From positions 578,808 through 642,807 of the forward strand of contig NZ_PYGD01000002.1 in the NCBI RefSeq assembly GCF_003014535.1: DNA of 64,000 bases, read 5' to 3'. Below, piece after piece: positions 51,140 to 60,595 of the stretch. A program made the position numbers and the translations under genes. The notes beneath the pieces were generated by a model. That model saw only the letters and a program-made list of their open reading frames with translations, was not told the DNA's origin and searched no databases. The first letter of the stretch is position 1; each line of letters starts with the position of its first letter. This DNA comes from Taibaiella chishuiensis. Its GTDB lineage: Bacteria; Bacteroidota; Bacteroidia; Chitinophagales; Chitinophagaceae.

Positions 51140-53479
51140 TTACTTTTTAGAAAAGGGCAGTTTCGCCCGTATGCCGTCTGCAAAATTCAACTCCACAAAA
51201 TACACGCCGGGGGCAAGGTTGGCCGTATTGATGTGGTACTCGTTGCTTTTAACATCGGCATAAGTCACCACTTGCTGACCCAGTGCGTTGAATACGGTCA
51301 GCCGGTCGATTGTTTTACTATAGGTCGAACGGATCGACAGGTTATGGGTAGCGGGGTTAGGGTACAGTTTCAGGCTATTGTTTATATTCAGGTTGCCGAT
51401 AGACGTCAGGCCGGAAACCTCGTAACAGGCTGAGGTATCGGAGCAGCCATCTTTGGTAACCACTACGGCATAACTGCCATTTGCTGCGGGCGAGTAGGAT
51501 TGTCCCGTAGCGCCGGTTAGCACATCGTTGCCGGGGCAGGTAATCCATTGATAGGTGGCGGCCGGCGCCTGGGCGATCAGCGTATTGCCGGACCTGGTCA
51601 CCGTAACGTCGGGTGTGGGGTTGACCGTGAGATCCAATACCCGGATACTGTCGCAGCCATGAACGGTAGTGCCCAGGTCGATGGTATAAACGCCGGATGT
51701 GGTATAGCTTTCATTGTTATAGGTATACGGGCCGCAGTGATCCAGTACAAGGGTGTCGGTAGACTTACCGATGGTCAGGTCGAGCGATACTACACTGTCG
51801 CAACCCGATGCGGCGCTTAGTACTACGTTATAATGACCCGATGTTTCGTAATAAACCGTGCCGTCTACGGTATAGCTTTCACAGGAGGTTACACTCAGGT
51901 TGTTCGTCACACTGTGGTTAATGGTAATGTTCAGGTGCAGCAGGCTATCGCAGCCATTAGTGGCGGGTAAGGTCTGTACATAATTACCTGAGGTAGTAAA
52001 CGTAGCGCCGTTAATGCTGATGCTGTCGCAGGCAACAAGGGTATCGTAGGCCCTGGTATTACAAGTCAGCTTCAACAGGTAACCCTGATTGCTGTTGGTA
52101 GCCGTCATATTATAAATCGCATCGCTCGGGTCAAAATCAACCGTATTATTGAAGTTGCCGATGTTGTATATATTCCTGTATCCATCTGTAGCTATGGCTT
52201 TGCCAAAGTTATATATGGCGCCGCCCCTGAGATCCCCCGCCCATACGAAGGCGCCGCCCAGGGTCAGCTCGAGTATAAACGGATCTTGTCCTACATTGGT
52301 AGACAATAAAAAGGTACCCGGCCCCGGGTCAAAATCAACATTTGTGCCCCTGAAAGTACCCGTGATATATATACTGCCTTGTTTGCCGACGGCCATATTA
52401 AAACCTTCGTCGTCATAAAATTCAGACCCGATACTTTTAGCATATACAAATGTACCCGCGGCCGATAATTTTAGAATATAGATGTCGTAGGATCCGGTGG
52501 TGCCGGCAGTCATCTGGAATACTTCCGCCGGGCCGGTGCCGGGATCGAAATCTACCGTGTTCCTGTAAGCGCCTGTGATATAGAGGTTGTTCAGGCTATC
52601 CAATACCAGGTCGTTCACGCGTTCTTCCACGCCTCCACCGATTGTTTTGGCCCACATCAAATCGCCGGCGGGGGTCAGCTTTACGATAAATATATCAAAA
52701 CTGCCGTTGGACGTAAAATTGTTGGTCACGGTCGGCGAAGGGTCAAAATCGGCTGTGCCCGTATACCTCCCGGCCAGCAATACATTGCCCGTATTTTGTT
52801 CCAGGGCCACAGATTGGGACAGCACATTCATATTGCCGCCAAAGGTTTTTACCCATTGAAAAACACCGCTGCTGTTTAGTTTGAGCACATAACCCACAAT
52901 GGCATTGTTCACCGTTGTATTGTAGAAAAAGGTATCGGCCGCAGCAGTTGAGGGATTGAAATCGATCCTGAAATCCGTCCGGCTCAAAACAGAGCCGGTA
53001 AGGAATACATCGCCGCCTGCGTTTACTTCCACGCCGTTGCCATAGTCGCCCCTGTTGCCGCCAAAAGATCTTACCCAGACCGGGTTGGAAAGGGTATCGA
53101 ACTTGGCCACAAATACATCCGGCATGGAGAGGGAGCCCTTGGGTATCACGGTGAATGCGGCATTGCCCGGGTTAAAATGCGCTGTGTCCGTAAAGGTACC
53201 CGTAACGTAAATAAAACCGTCTTTGATCGTTATGTCGTTGGCATTGGTTTGGGCATTGGCGAGATCCCTGGACCAGACTATATTTCCCGCGCTATCATAT
53301 TTTTTCAATTGCTTACCGGCAGTATAGACAAAACCGGATTGCGATACTTTAACAGCGGCCGCCATATCGTCGGTCGTCATCGTAGCCCACTCGAAATTTT
53401 TACCGGATACGCCCTTGCTCCACAAAAGGCAACAGGCAACGAGGCAACAAATAATACTAAAGGATAATCTTTTGTTCAT
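51140..53479 (-). CDS. Secreted SBBP-type beta-propeller protein with T9SS type A sorting domain
   Basis: A 779-residue protein: signal peptide (1-26), then SBBP-type propeller repeats (about 30-480; FDPGPG and DIFIVKLTPAG patterns as in the protein at 2278), followed by three short repeats of a Cys-containing type (GCDSLLHLNITIN, GCDSVVSLDLTIG, GCDSIRVLDLTVN), and a type A domain starting LYPNPATHNLSIR. Both propeller proteins are probably surface scaffolds or binding proteins. It is the first gene of the operon with the protein at 49436. Confidence 0.88.
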   Translation of the reverse strand: MNKRLSFSIICCLVACCLLWSKGVSGKNFEWATMTTDDMAAAVKVSQSGFVYTAGKQLKKYDSAGNIVWSRDLANAQTNANDITIKDGFIYVTGTFTDTAHFNPGNAAFTVIPKGSLSMPDVFVAKFDTLSNPVWVRSFGGNRGDYGNGVEVNAGGDVFLTGSVLSRTDFRIDFNPSTAAADTFFYNTTVNNAIVGYVLKLNSSGVFQWVKTFGGNMNVLSQSVALEQNTGNVLLAGRYTGTADFDPSPTVTNNFTSNGSFDIFIVKLTPAGDLMWAKTIGGGVEERVNDLVLDSLNNLYITGAYRNTVDFDPGTGPAEVFQMTAGTTGSYDIYILKLSAAGTFVYAKSIGSEFYDDEGFNMAVGKQGSIYITGTFRGTNVDFDPGPGTFLLSTNVGQDPFILELTLGGAFVWAGDLRGGAIYNFGKAIATDGYRNIYNIGNFNNTVDFDPSDAIYNMTATNSNQGYLLKLTCNTRAYDTLVACDSISINGATFTTSGNYVQTLPATNGCDSLLHLNITINHSVTNNLSVTSCESYTVDGTVYYETSGHYNVVLSAASGCDSVVSLDLTIGKSTDTLVLDHCGPYTYNNESYTTSGVYTIDLGTTVHGCDSIRVLDLTVNPTPDVTVTRSGNTLIAQAPAATYQWITCPGNDVLTGATGQSYSPAANGSYAVVVTKDGCSDTSACYEVSGLTSIGNLNINNSLKLYPNPATHNLSIRSTYSKTIDRLTVFNALGQQVVTYADVKSNEYHINTANLAPGVYFVELNFADGIRAKLPFSKK

Positions 53480-53674
53480 ACACTCAAATTTTAGTTTTAA
53501 TATCTTTTTTGGATTGAATTCATCACTGCTTTCCGCGCTACAGGGGCCATTCTTGCCCGGCCGGGGGCAAAATGGCGGAGCGGAAATGCGCTTTGATTCA
53601 ACATCACAAGATTACATCCGTATTCTTAGACCCGTGATAGTATAAATACTATTTTTTCCGGGGCCGGTCAGGAT

Positions 53675-53682
53675 TACATTTG
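53675..53682 (+). promoter_or_regulatory. Putative -7 promoter element before the TPR kinase
   Basis: TACATTTG matches TAnnTTTG and lies 29 bases before the kinase start. An AT-rich TTTT stretch about 20 bases upstream is only a weak -33 candidate. Confidence 0.35.
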
Positions 53683-53710
53683 TTATTTTTATCCCGGAAA
53701 GCCCGTATTC

Positions 53711-55789
53711 ATGAATGCACGATCTATTTTAAATATCACTATACCGGTCTGCCTGGCTTTCTGTTTTGCTTTGTGTAGCCTGCGGGCATGGGCTCAGCCT
53801 GGCGCGCCCGACCAGGTAAGAAGCCTGCATTTTCTACAACCACCCAAGCGGCCTACCTCAGAAATATTCCTGATCGAACAATACCTGAAGCTGGGCGCTG
53901 CCTCAACGCAAACGGATACCGCCATTTATTATTTTGAGCGGGCAGCTTTGCTCAGCAAACAGTTTGACTATACGCCCGGCCTGGCAAAATCCTATAAAAA
54001 TCTCGCGGCAGCACACCGGAAACAGGAGCATACAGATCTGTATGAAATGTACCTGGAACAGGCGCTGAAACAGGAAAAAATAATGGGCCAGGACTCGCTC
54101 GTGCAGGATCATCTGCTGGCGCTTACTTATTCCCTGCTCAGGTCGGGCAGGTACGATGCCGCAATAACACAGTATCACCAGGGCGAATCTTACTTTACAA
54201 AGGCGATGCCCGGGAAGCAGGCCCTGCTCTGTAATATAGTTGCTAATGTTTATTTCCAGTCGGGCTACCTGGACTCCGCCATAACCCTGTATCGTAAGGG
54301 CATTCAATTGTGGACCAACAATAAGCTGCAGGATTACCGTACGCTTTTTGATCTTAATGTCGGCCTGGGTTCCGTTTATTTCACGCTTAAAATAAAGGCC
54401 GATGCGGAAAAATATTATACAGCGGCCCAATCGCTTGCCAGGGAACAGAAAGACACCGTATTAATAGCTACTGCATTGCAGTATATGGGCGCTTTGTACA
54501 GTGATGAAAAAGATTACGACCGGTCCCTCGCGGTCTGTCTCCAGGGTTTAGCGCTCGCCCGTACACAAGACGACCTGGAAACCCTGTCGAGTTGTGCATC
54601 CTGTGTCGGGTTGGCATATATCAACAAGGGTGCTGCCGGCGCCGCATTGCCCTATAACGAGGAGGCTTACCGCACGGCAGGTTTTGCGTCGGTAAAGCTG
54701 GGGGCCGCTTATTTGCTGGGATTCAATTATGCAAAGACCGGCGCGTATCATAAGGCGGAGGAACTGTTGGTGGACGCTATTGCGACGGCCAGGGAGAACA
54801 ATATGGTTTACAATATTACCAATGCCTACGAAGCACTGGCGATCACCTATGCCGGTCTTAAACAATATGACAAAGCCTACGCCTACCAGAGCCTGCTCAC
54901 CAGTGTAAGAGATAGTCTTATCGGCAAAGAGAACTCGGAAAAGGTAGCGCTTTTAGAACAGCAATTCAAGGCGGCGGAGAAAGACAAACAACTGACGCAG
55001 CAGCAAATGGCGCTCCTGGAGAGCGTTTCCAAGATGAAGCAAAAGAATATGCTGATCGCAGTGGTTATCGTAGCAGCCCTGCTGGCCGTTCTGCTGCTCA
55101 TCGTCAGGCAGAAAAACAAACAGCGGTTTCAGCAGCAGCAACAGGAACTGGCTTATATGCAGGAAAGAATGAAGGGCGAAGAAATGGAGCGTGGCCGCAT
55201 TGCCCAGGAGCTTCATGACGGTGTAAGCATCCTGATCTCTGCAGCGAAGATGACCCATACCACGATAGGCAGGAAATACGAAGCGATGCGGGATACTGAA
55301 GAATATGAAGAGCTGTCGATGTTGCTGGGTAATACGGCGCAGGAGCTCCGGAATATTGCCCAGAACCTGGTGCCGGAGCAGCTTGTACGGCAGAGTTTGC
55401 CGGCCGCCATCCAGTCATTCTGCACGCTTATTGAAAAAGGGCATGGTATCCAGATCGAGGTGCAAAATTTTGGGCAATGGTCGCACTTCAGTGTGGAGTA
55501 TGCCTATACCATCTACCGGATGGTACAGGAGCTGATCCATAATATCGTAAAACATGCGGCTGCTACCAAAGCGCTCGTACTGCTGCTGACCCACGAAGAC
55601 CTGCTAAGTCTTACCGTAGAAGATAACGGTAAAGGGTTTGAACATCATAACCCGGCCAAGGGCATGGGTCTTAAAAATATCAGGAAACGGATAGAAGAAG
55701 TAGGCGGTAAGTTTACCATTCAGAGCAATGCGCAAACAGGCACGATCATTGAGATTGAGCTCCTGATCAATCAAAACACAACTTTATAA
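53711..55789 (+). CDS. TPR-containing sensor histidine kinase
   Basis: A 692-residue membrane kinase. Signal peptide 1-29 (RAWAQ), then TPR repeats (about 55-400), for example YDAAITQYHQGESYF and ITNAYEALAITYAGLKQYDK; a membrane helix (about 445-465, MLIAVVIVAALLAVLLLIV), a coiled coil and a HisKA_3 domain with the phospho-His in RIAQELHDGVSILIS and an HATPase domain (ELIHNIVKHAAA, DNGKGFE, GMGLKNIRKRI). It is followed after one base by the LuxR-type regulator, so the pair is a classical two-component system. Confidence 0.92.
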   Translation: MNARSILNITIPVCLAFCFALCSLRAWAQPGAPDQVRSLHFLQPPKRPTSEIFLIEQYLKLGAASTQTDTAIYYFERAALLSKQFDYTPGLAKSYKNLAAAHRKQEHTDLYEMYLEQALKQEKIMGQDSLVQDHLLALTYSLLRSGRYDAAITQYHQGESYFTKAMPGKQALLCNIVANVYFQSGYLDSAITLYRKGIQLWTNNKLQDYRTLFDLNVGLGSVYFTLKIKADAEKYYTAAQSLAREQKDTVLIATALQYMGALYSDEKDYDRSLAVCLQGLALARTQDDLETLSSCASCVGLAYINKGAAGAALPYNEEAYRTAGFASVKLGAAYLLGFNYAKTGAYHKAEELLVDAIATARENNMVYNITNAYEALAITYAGLKQYDKAYAYQSLLTSVRDSLIGKENSEKVALLEQQFKAAEKDKQLTQQQMALLESVSKMKQKNMLIAVVIVAALLAVLLLIVRQKNKQRFQQQQQELAYMQERMKGEEMERGRIAQELHDGVSILISAAKMTHTTIGRKYEAMRDTEEYEELSMLLGNTAQELRNIAQNLVPEQLVRQSLPAAIQSFCTLIEKGHGIQIEVQNFGQWSHFSVEYAYTIYRMVQELIHNIVKHAAATKALVLLLTHEDLLSLTVEDNGKGFEHHNPAKGMGLKNIRKRIEEVGGKFTIQSNAQTGTIIEIELLINQNTTL

Positions 55790-55790
55790 C

Positions 55791-56420
55791 ATGATGAACG
55801 TCAGAATAGGTATTGTTGATGACCATCCTTTGCTGATCAAGGGACTTAAAGGCATGCTGGAACAACATAGCGGTATCGAGATCACCGACACGTATCAAAG
55901 CGGGAAAGAACTGCTGGCCGGCTTGAAGGTGGCGCAGCCTGACGTATTGCTATTGGATATACAATTGCAGGGCCAGTCGGGGGACGAGCTGATGCCCTTG
56001 CTGAACAAGCAATACCCGAATATGATGGTCATTGCCCTGACCAATATGGAGCATGAGTATTATATTAAAAACATGCTGCAGAACGGCCTGATGGGATACG
56101 TACTGAAAACGAGCAACGAATCGGTATTGCTGGCGGCGATACAGGCGGTACTTAAAGGCAGCAAATACTTTGACCCGGCGATACGGAAGATTGCAGCCAA
56201 AGTCCAGTCCGGTATTACCCAGCAGGTGCTGCTCACCGCGAGGGAAAAGGAAATACTGCAACTGATTACCGAAGATCTGACCAGCCAGGAAATAGCGGAC
56301 CGCATCTTCATCAACAAGAAGACCGTGGAGGCGCACCGGTTACATCTCCTGCAGAAACTGGGGGTAAAGACTTCGGCCAGCCTGGTCAAGAAAGCAATCG
56401 ATATGGGTTTGATGAAATGA
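55791..56420 (+). CDS. LuxR/NarL-family response regulator
   Basis: A 209-residue regulator. The receiver domain (3-120) has DDH at 10-12, the phospho-acceptor Asp56 in LLLDIQLQG, the Thr in IALTNM and Lys in VLKTS. The C-terminal LuxR HTH (about 145-205) has LTAREKEILQLITEDLTSQE and VEAHRLHLLQKLG. Two consecutive ATG codons occur at the start. It is coupled to the kinase immediately upstream (one base apart). Confidence 0.93.
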   Translation: MMNVRIGIVDDHPLLIKGLKGMLEQHSGIEITDTYQSGKELLAGLKVAQPDVLLLDIQLQGQSGDELMPLLNKQYPNMMVIALTNMEHEYYIKNMLQNGLMGYVLKTSNESVLLAAIQAVLKGSKYFDPAIRKIAAKVQSGITQQVLLTAREKEILQLITEDLTSQEIADRIFINKKTVEAHRLHLLQKLGVKTSASLVKKAIDMGLMK

Positions 56421-56638
56421 AAGGCAATACCGCTTATACCATCAGCCTGCTCCGGTAAGAATGCCTGCTAGTCCCGGCTTGTTTACTTTTTGAGCACTAA
56501 GATGCTACAGCTTTTTTAACGCTAAAAATGTTAGGGACAGCCTGGGGTACAGAAATTCTGCCGTAAAAACGTAAATTGGCCGTTTGAATGGCTTGCTGTG
56601 CGCCGTTCAAACGACCGCGGCATAAAAAAATATTTCAG

Positions 56639-58084
56639 ATGAATTTAAAGGTATTATCGGCATTTTTATTGTGCTCCATGAATGTTGCTTTCGGGCAGAA
56701 CGCCGGATTGAAAACACCCGGCCTGCTTGATCGATCGCTAAAAAAAGACAGTGTTATTGCGGAGTTTTCCGAGTTATATCATTTGACAAATACAATTCAC
56801 CCGGGACAATTCATGTTTTGTTCAAAAGAGGAATTTGACAAAACGTATAACGCTTTAAAGAATACTATAAAAACGGACCTTTCACCTGTCGAATATTATA
56901 AATTGACCGCCACCCTGATGGCAAAAATTAAAGACGGACATACAGCCGTTGATAGAGGACAAATTATTGGCTTGCTCAATGACAGGTTAGTTTTTCCTTT
57001 CAGTATTTATAAGATCGGGGATGCTTATTATCTGGATAAGTCGTCCCGGGAAAATAAGGAATATGCGGGATTGCGCATTTTAAGAATAAACGGGGAAGAT
57101 ATCCATGTTGTAGTGAACGGAATGAAACCATATATTCATCTGGAAGGCAGGAATGAAACCGGGTTAAATACGCGGTTCAGTAATTTTCCCTTTTATTATT
57201 TTATTTACGATCAAACGGAAAAATTTGAAATTGAATATGTAGATCGTAACAAACATAAGCGGAGCGCTACATTGAGGGGAATGCCATTTAAGACTTATAC
57301 CCATAGTATTTCAGAAAAGACAGCGCCATTAACAACAGCGTTCAGAACAAACGATCTGGCTGTTTTAAAGTTTCATTCATTTGAGAATGGTTATGATGAA
57401 ACGGAAAGAAAAATTGCAGAAGAACAATTAGATCGCTTTTTTATACAACTCGACAGCTTAAAAACTAAAAATTTAATCATTGATTTACGGGATAATTCCG
57501 GCGGATCTGCAGAGCTTGCTAACTACTTGTTTTCCTATTTGACCGGCGGCCCTTATTACTATTTTGACTATGCAGGCGCAAAATATAAAAGTGTACAGGA
57601 ATGGAAGCATTACGCGCAATACCCGGACAATATCGAGGAAATAGATTTGACGGAAACAACCTTCCGGGACGGGTTGCATTGCTACACAGAAACGGACAGC
57701 GCAGATTACTGGTGGTTTGAACAACAGCAAAACAAAGCCAATTTTTACAAAGGCAAGATCAGCGTTTTGATCAATGGCGGATGTTTCTCCACCACCGGGC
57801 ATCTGTTGGCATTGATGCGGGAATATAAAATCGGGAAATTTTACGGGGAGTACACTCAGGGGAGTAATTATAGCAATGCGGGCGGACAGGCATTTGTGTT
57901 GCCCTATTCAAAAACCTTGGTTTGGATACCCATTTCTCAATACAAAATGAGAACGCCCCATTTCCTGCCCGATCCCAAAGGGATTAAGCCGGATATCGAA
58001 ATACAAGTAAAGCCCGATGACCTGGGAACCGGCTCTGACAGCCAGATGGATTTTGTCGTCAACCTGGTCCAAACACAACAATAA
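56639..58084 (+). CDS. Secreted S41-family (C-terminal processing-type) protease-like protein
   Basis: A 481-residue protein. The start at 56639 gives a clean signal peptide (MNLKVLSAFLLCSMNVAFGQ); the 17-codon upstream extension is rejected. S41 features: a PDZ-like segment (about 125-175, GLRILRINGEDIHVV), NLIIDLRDNSGGSAELANYL and the catalytic region LINGGCFSTTGHLLALMREYK, where the Ser of CFSTTG aligns with the nucleophile. The codons are clearly more A/T-rich than in neighbouring genes, which suggests recent acquisition or a different expression class. It is followed by a hairpin at 58251. Confidence 0.85.
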   Translation: MNLKVLSAFLLCSMNVAFGQNAGLKTPGLLDRSLKKDSVIAEFSELYHLTNTIHPGQFMFCSKEEFDKTYNALKNTIKTDLSPVEYYKLTATLMAKIKDGHTAVDRGQIIGLLNDRLVFPFSIYKIGDAYYLDKSSRENKEYAGLRILRINGEDIHVVVNGMKPYIHLEGRNETGLNTRFSNFPFYYFIYDQTEKFEIEYVDRNKHKRSATLRGMPFKTYTHSISEKTAPLTTAFRTNDLAVLKFHSFENGYDETERKIAEEQLDRFFIQLDSLKTKNLIIDLRDNSGGSAELANYLFSYLTGGPYYYFDYAGAKYKSVQEWKHYAQYPDNIEEIDLTETTFRDGLHCYTETDSADYWWFEQQQNKANFYKGKISVLINGGCFSTTGHLLALMREYKIGKFYGEYTQGSNYSNAGGQAFVLPYSKTLVWIPISQYKMRTPHFLPDPKGIKPDIEIQVKPDDLGTGSDSQMDFVVNLVQTQQ

Positions 58085-58250
58085 ACCAACGTGCAGATCA
58101 TCCTGTATATCTCCCTGCAACTGCCGCGCAAATTATAGTCGTCGCAGGTCGTAGGGAGCCTCGAATGCCTTGCTAGCGCACGGACATGTTGATTGGTCTG
58201 CAATACTTCGTATGCGGGCGGCATCTATCCCTAAATATTCACTAAACGAA

Positions 58251-58276
58251 AAAAGCCGCTCGGGAGAGTGGCTTTT
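58251..58276 (+). terminator. Rho-independent terminator
   Basis: An 11-base stem (58251-58261 with 58266-58276, one G-T pair), four-base loop and TTTTGTTTTT tail, about 170 bases after the S41 protease stop. Confidence 0.6.
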
Positions 58277-58355
58277 GTTTTTCCGCTGGGAACTCAATCT
58301 TTTTTACTGGGAATTTAGCCATCATGTAATCTGTTCTATAAATGTCATAACAAGA

Positions 58356-58739
58356 CTAAGTTTTTACAGCATCTGTTAATGATGGTGCCGCATGCTTTAA
58401 AATGACCCTGCGTAGTCGCTCCTGATGCTCGTCACCCCAGACGCCGATGGAGCCGATCAACGGGATCAGTGTACTGCCGAAGTCGGTAAGCGTGTATTCC
58501 ACCCTTGGCGGCATAACCGGGTAGATCTTTTTGGTGATCAGCTCATGGTCTTCAAGTTCCTTCAACTGGACATTCAGCACCCGTCTTGTAACATCGGGGA
58601 TTTTCCGCTGAAGTTCACTAGGCCTTAGGTTGCCCTGGTGGATGAACCATAGGATACGGATCTTCCATTTACCATAAAGCACTTCACCAACCAGGTCAAG
58701 TCCGCAATTGAGATAGGGAACAGTCTTTTTTACGTACAT
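58356..58739 (-). CDS. HxlR-family transcriptional regulator
   Basis: A 127-residue winged-helix regulator. The DNA-binding part reads YGKWKIRILWFIHQGNLRPS, then RKIPDVTRRVLNVQLKELED, and the wing includes KKIYPVMPPRVEYTLTDFG. The N-terminal Cys in LNCGLDLV is at the position used by redox- or aldehyde-sensing HxlR/YodB relatives, so a thiol-based switch is possible. It is divergent from the SDR gene, its probable target. The start at 58739 is chosen because the longer frame adds a non-conserved extension. Confidence 0.9.
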   Translation of the reverse strand: MYVKKTVPYLNCGLDLVGEVLYGKWKIRILWFIHQGNLRPSELQRKIPDVTRRVLNVQLKELEDHELITKKIYPVMPPRVEYTLTDFGSTLIPLIGSIGVWGDEHQERLRRVILKHAAPSLTDAVKT

Positions 58740-58814
58740 AAGTACAAATATACTACAGGTAGGATAAGCCGGCAATACGGATAAATTTATCCCTATCTGA
58801 TTCGTAAGTCCGTA

Positions 58815-58846
58815 ATTGTTTGATGTTTGTGTACTGTCTAGTTTTG
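58815..58846 (+). promoter_or_regulatory. Putative Bacteroidota promoter of the SDR gene
   Basis: ATTG at 58815-58818, 20 bases, then TAGTTTTG at 58839-58846, a good match to the -33/-7 consensus, 19 bases before the SDR start. Confidence 0.6.
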
Positions 58847-58865
58847 CACAAAAGAATCAAAGTTT

Positions 58866-59660
58866 ATGGAACAGCAGTTTAATTACAGTAACGAATTATC
58901 TGGTAAGGTTGCCCTGGTAACAGGCGGTACCAAGGGCGCCGGAAAAGCAATCTCCGAGCGCTTAAAGGCGGCAGGTGCAACCGTTATCATTACCGCAAGG
59001 AACCAACCTGATCAGGCAGACCCCGACCTGTGTTTTATTCCGGCTGACCTGAGTAAGCGTGAAGGAGCAACACATGTAGCCAGGGAAACACTGGACCGCT
59101 ACGGCAGGCTTGATATCCTCATCAATAACCTTGGCAGTTCCGAAACGCCTGGTGGCGGTTTTGCCGCGCTGAACGACGAAGACTGGGAAGCCACGATCAG
59201 CACGAACCTGCTTGCACCGGTGAGGCTGGACCGGGCTTTTCTGCCCCGGATGCTTGAACAGGGTAGTGGCGTGATCATCCACATCGCTTCCATCCAGGGG
59301 CGCCTTCCCTTATACGATGCCACCCTTCCATACGCGGCGGCTAAGGCCGGCCTGATTAATTACAGCAAAGGGTTATCGAAAGAAGTAACTGCTAAGGGAG
59401 TGCGGGTACTGACCGTTTCTCCAGGCTGGATCAGGACCGAAAATGTCAAATATTTCCTGGAGCGGATCGCCAAAAGTTCAAATGCATCTATTGAGGAGGC
59501 GCAACAAAGTGTGATAGCCGCCTTGGGAGGAATACCAGCCGGAAGACCCGCGGAACCCGAAGAGGTCGCAGAGCTTGTCGGCTTCCTCGCCTCACCGCGG
59601 GCCCAATACCTGAGCGGTACAGAATTCGTTATTGACGGAGGAACAATACCAACCATTTAA
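58866..59660 (+). CDS. Short-chain dehydrogenase/reductase
   Basis: A 264-residue NAD(P)-dependent oxidoreductase. The coenzyme-binding TGGTKGAGKAI (residues 19-29), the structural NNLGS motif, the Ser of IHIASIQG and the catalytic YAAAK (Tyr about 158, Lys about 162) are all present. C-terminal LSGTEFVIDGG is the usual ending. The substrate is not predicted. It is induced probably through the divergent HxlR regulator and followed 19 bases later by an NTF2-like gene. Confidence 0.94.
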   Translation: MEQQFNYSNELSGKVALVTGGTKGAGKAISERLKAAGATVIITARNQPDQADPDLCFIPADLSKREGATHVARETLDRYGRLDILINNLGSSETPGGGFAALNDEDWEATISTNLLAPVRLDRAFLPRMLEQGSGVIIHIASIQGRLPLYDATLPYAAAKAGLINYSKGLSKEVTAKGVRVLTVSPGWIRTENVKYFLERIAKSSNASIEEAQQSVIAALGGIPAGRPAEPEEVAELVGFLASPRAQYLSGTEFVIDGGTIPTI

Positions 59661-59679
59661 ATACCTGATAACAACAATT

Positions 59680-60003
59680 ATGGAATTACCCAATTTAGTA
59701 GCGCGTTTTATAGAAACGCAGAATAACCTTGACAGCAAGGCATATGTAGCTTGTTTTACCGACGCTGCCATCGTTCATGACGAAGGCAGGACGTATAAGG
59801 GCAAAGAAGAAATCCTGCAATGGATCGAACAGGCGAATGCGGAGTATCAGTCTTTCATGAAACCTCTTAAATACGAGCAGTCCGGAATAAACGGAGTACT
59901 CACTGCGGAGGTATCCGGTACTTTCCCGGGAAGTCCCGCAGAGCTAAAGTTTCATTTGGGGCTGAAGAACGACCTCATTGATTCCCTGAAAGTAACCGGG
60001 TAA
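59680..60003 (+). CDS. SnoaL/NTF2-like protein
   Basis: A 107-residue protein of the NTF2 cone fold: MELPNLVARFIETQNNLDSK, the typical ACFTDAAIVHDEGRTYKG and a sheet with GVLTAEVSGTFPGSPAELKF. Proteins of this size are common partners of SDR enzymes as small-molecule isomerases or binding proteins. The start at 59680 gives a natural N-terminus; the frame from 59632 is discarded. Part of the SDR operon. Confidence 0.88.
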   Translation: MELPNLVARFIETQNNLDSKAYVACFTDAAIVHDEGRTYKGKEEILQWIEQANAEYQSFMKPLKYEQSGINGVLTAEVSGTFPGSPAELKFHLGLKNDLIDSLKVTG

Positions 60004-60307
60004 ACCTGCAGCACACATGGCAACACGTAGTAGTGTGCCTGGTTTTTTAAACCCCGGTTGGATGATATATCCGGCCGGGGCTTTTGATAATGGGTGGACA
60101 TTGCGTTCAACCGGCAGGAAATTCTTAGAACACATTTTTGACTTTGCAGGCTTTAGATCACATTTTTTTTATAATAGTTGTGATACATTTAATCTAATTA
60201 GGCATCGGGATTTCAAAAGTAAACTCACTATAAGTAAGGGGCGAAAGGTCGAACTTTTTCCAGGATTTGAAAAACCGTCAAAAAATGAGCAATGTATTTA
60301 AACATTT
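60004..60307. other. Intergenic stretch after the NTF2-like gene
   Basis: No supported gene. The frame at 60017-60301 has no domain and no ribosome binding site. The part after 60150 is AT-rich. Confidence 0.45.
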
Positions 60308-60595
60308 TCATGGCACCTTTTGACTTCCCACTAAAGCAGCATCGATCTTATAACTGATGACCAGTTTATCGGCTGACTCATTTTCTATCCTGTAGCTTGC
60401 ATCATCCGTCAGAAAAATCGGGGATGAATGGTCGATAAGCCGTGTGAATTGCAAAGCGAGCCGGTCGGAATGGGCCGCGAAGAATAATACGGGCAGGAAA
60501 CAGGTATCAAGCAGATTATAAGCCGGGAAGGCGACGGTAGGATGCCGACTTTTTGCGGTGCAGCGCGGGTGTGCAACACAAGAAGATACTGCCGA
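60308..60595 (-). pseudogene. Possible remnant reading frame after the AraC gene
   Basis: On the minus strand the frame of the AraC gene, after its TGA (60596-60598), stays open for 95 more codons and ends at 60308. The part from about 60540 reads like a protein (PAYNLLDTCFLPVLFFAAHS, then LALQFTRLIDHSSPIF), but no start codon or family is found. It may be the tail of a lost gene or chance. Confidence 0.3.

Noticed and set aside
60017..60301. 94-residue plus-strand frame
   Set aside because: No domain, no ribosome binding site and a Lys/Phe-rich, low-quality translation.
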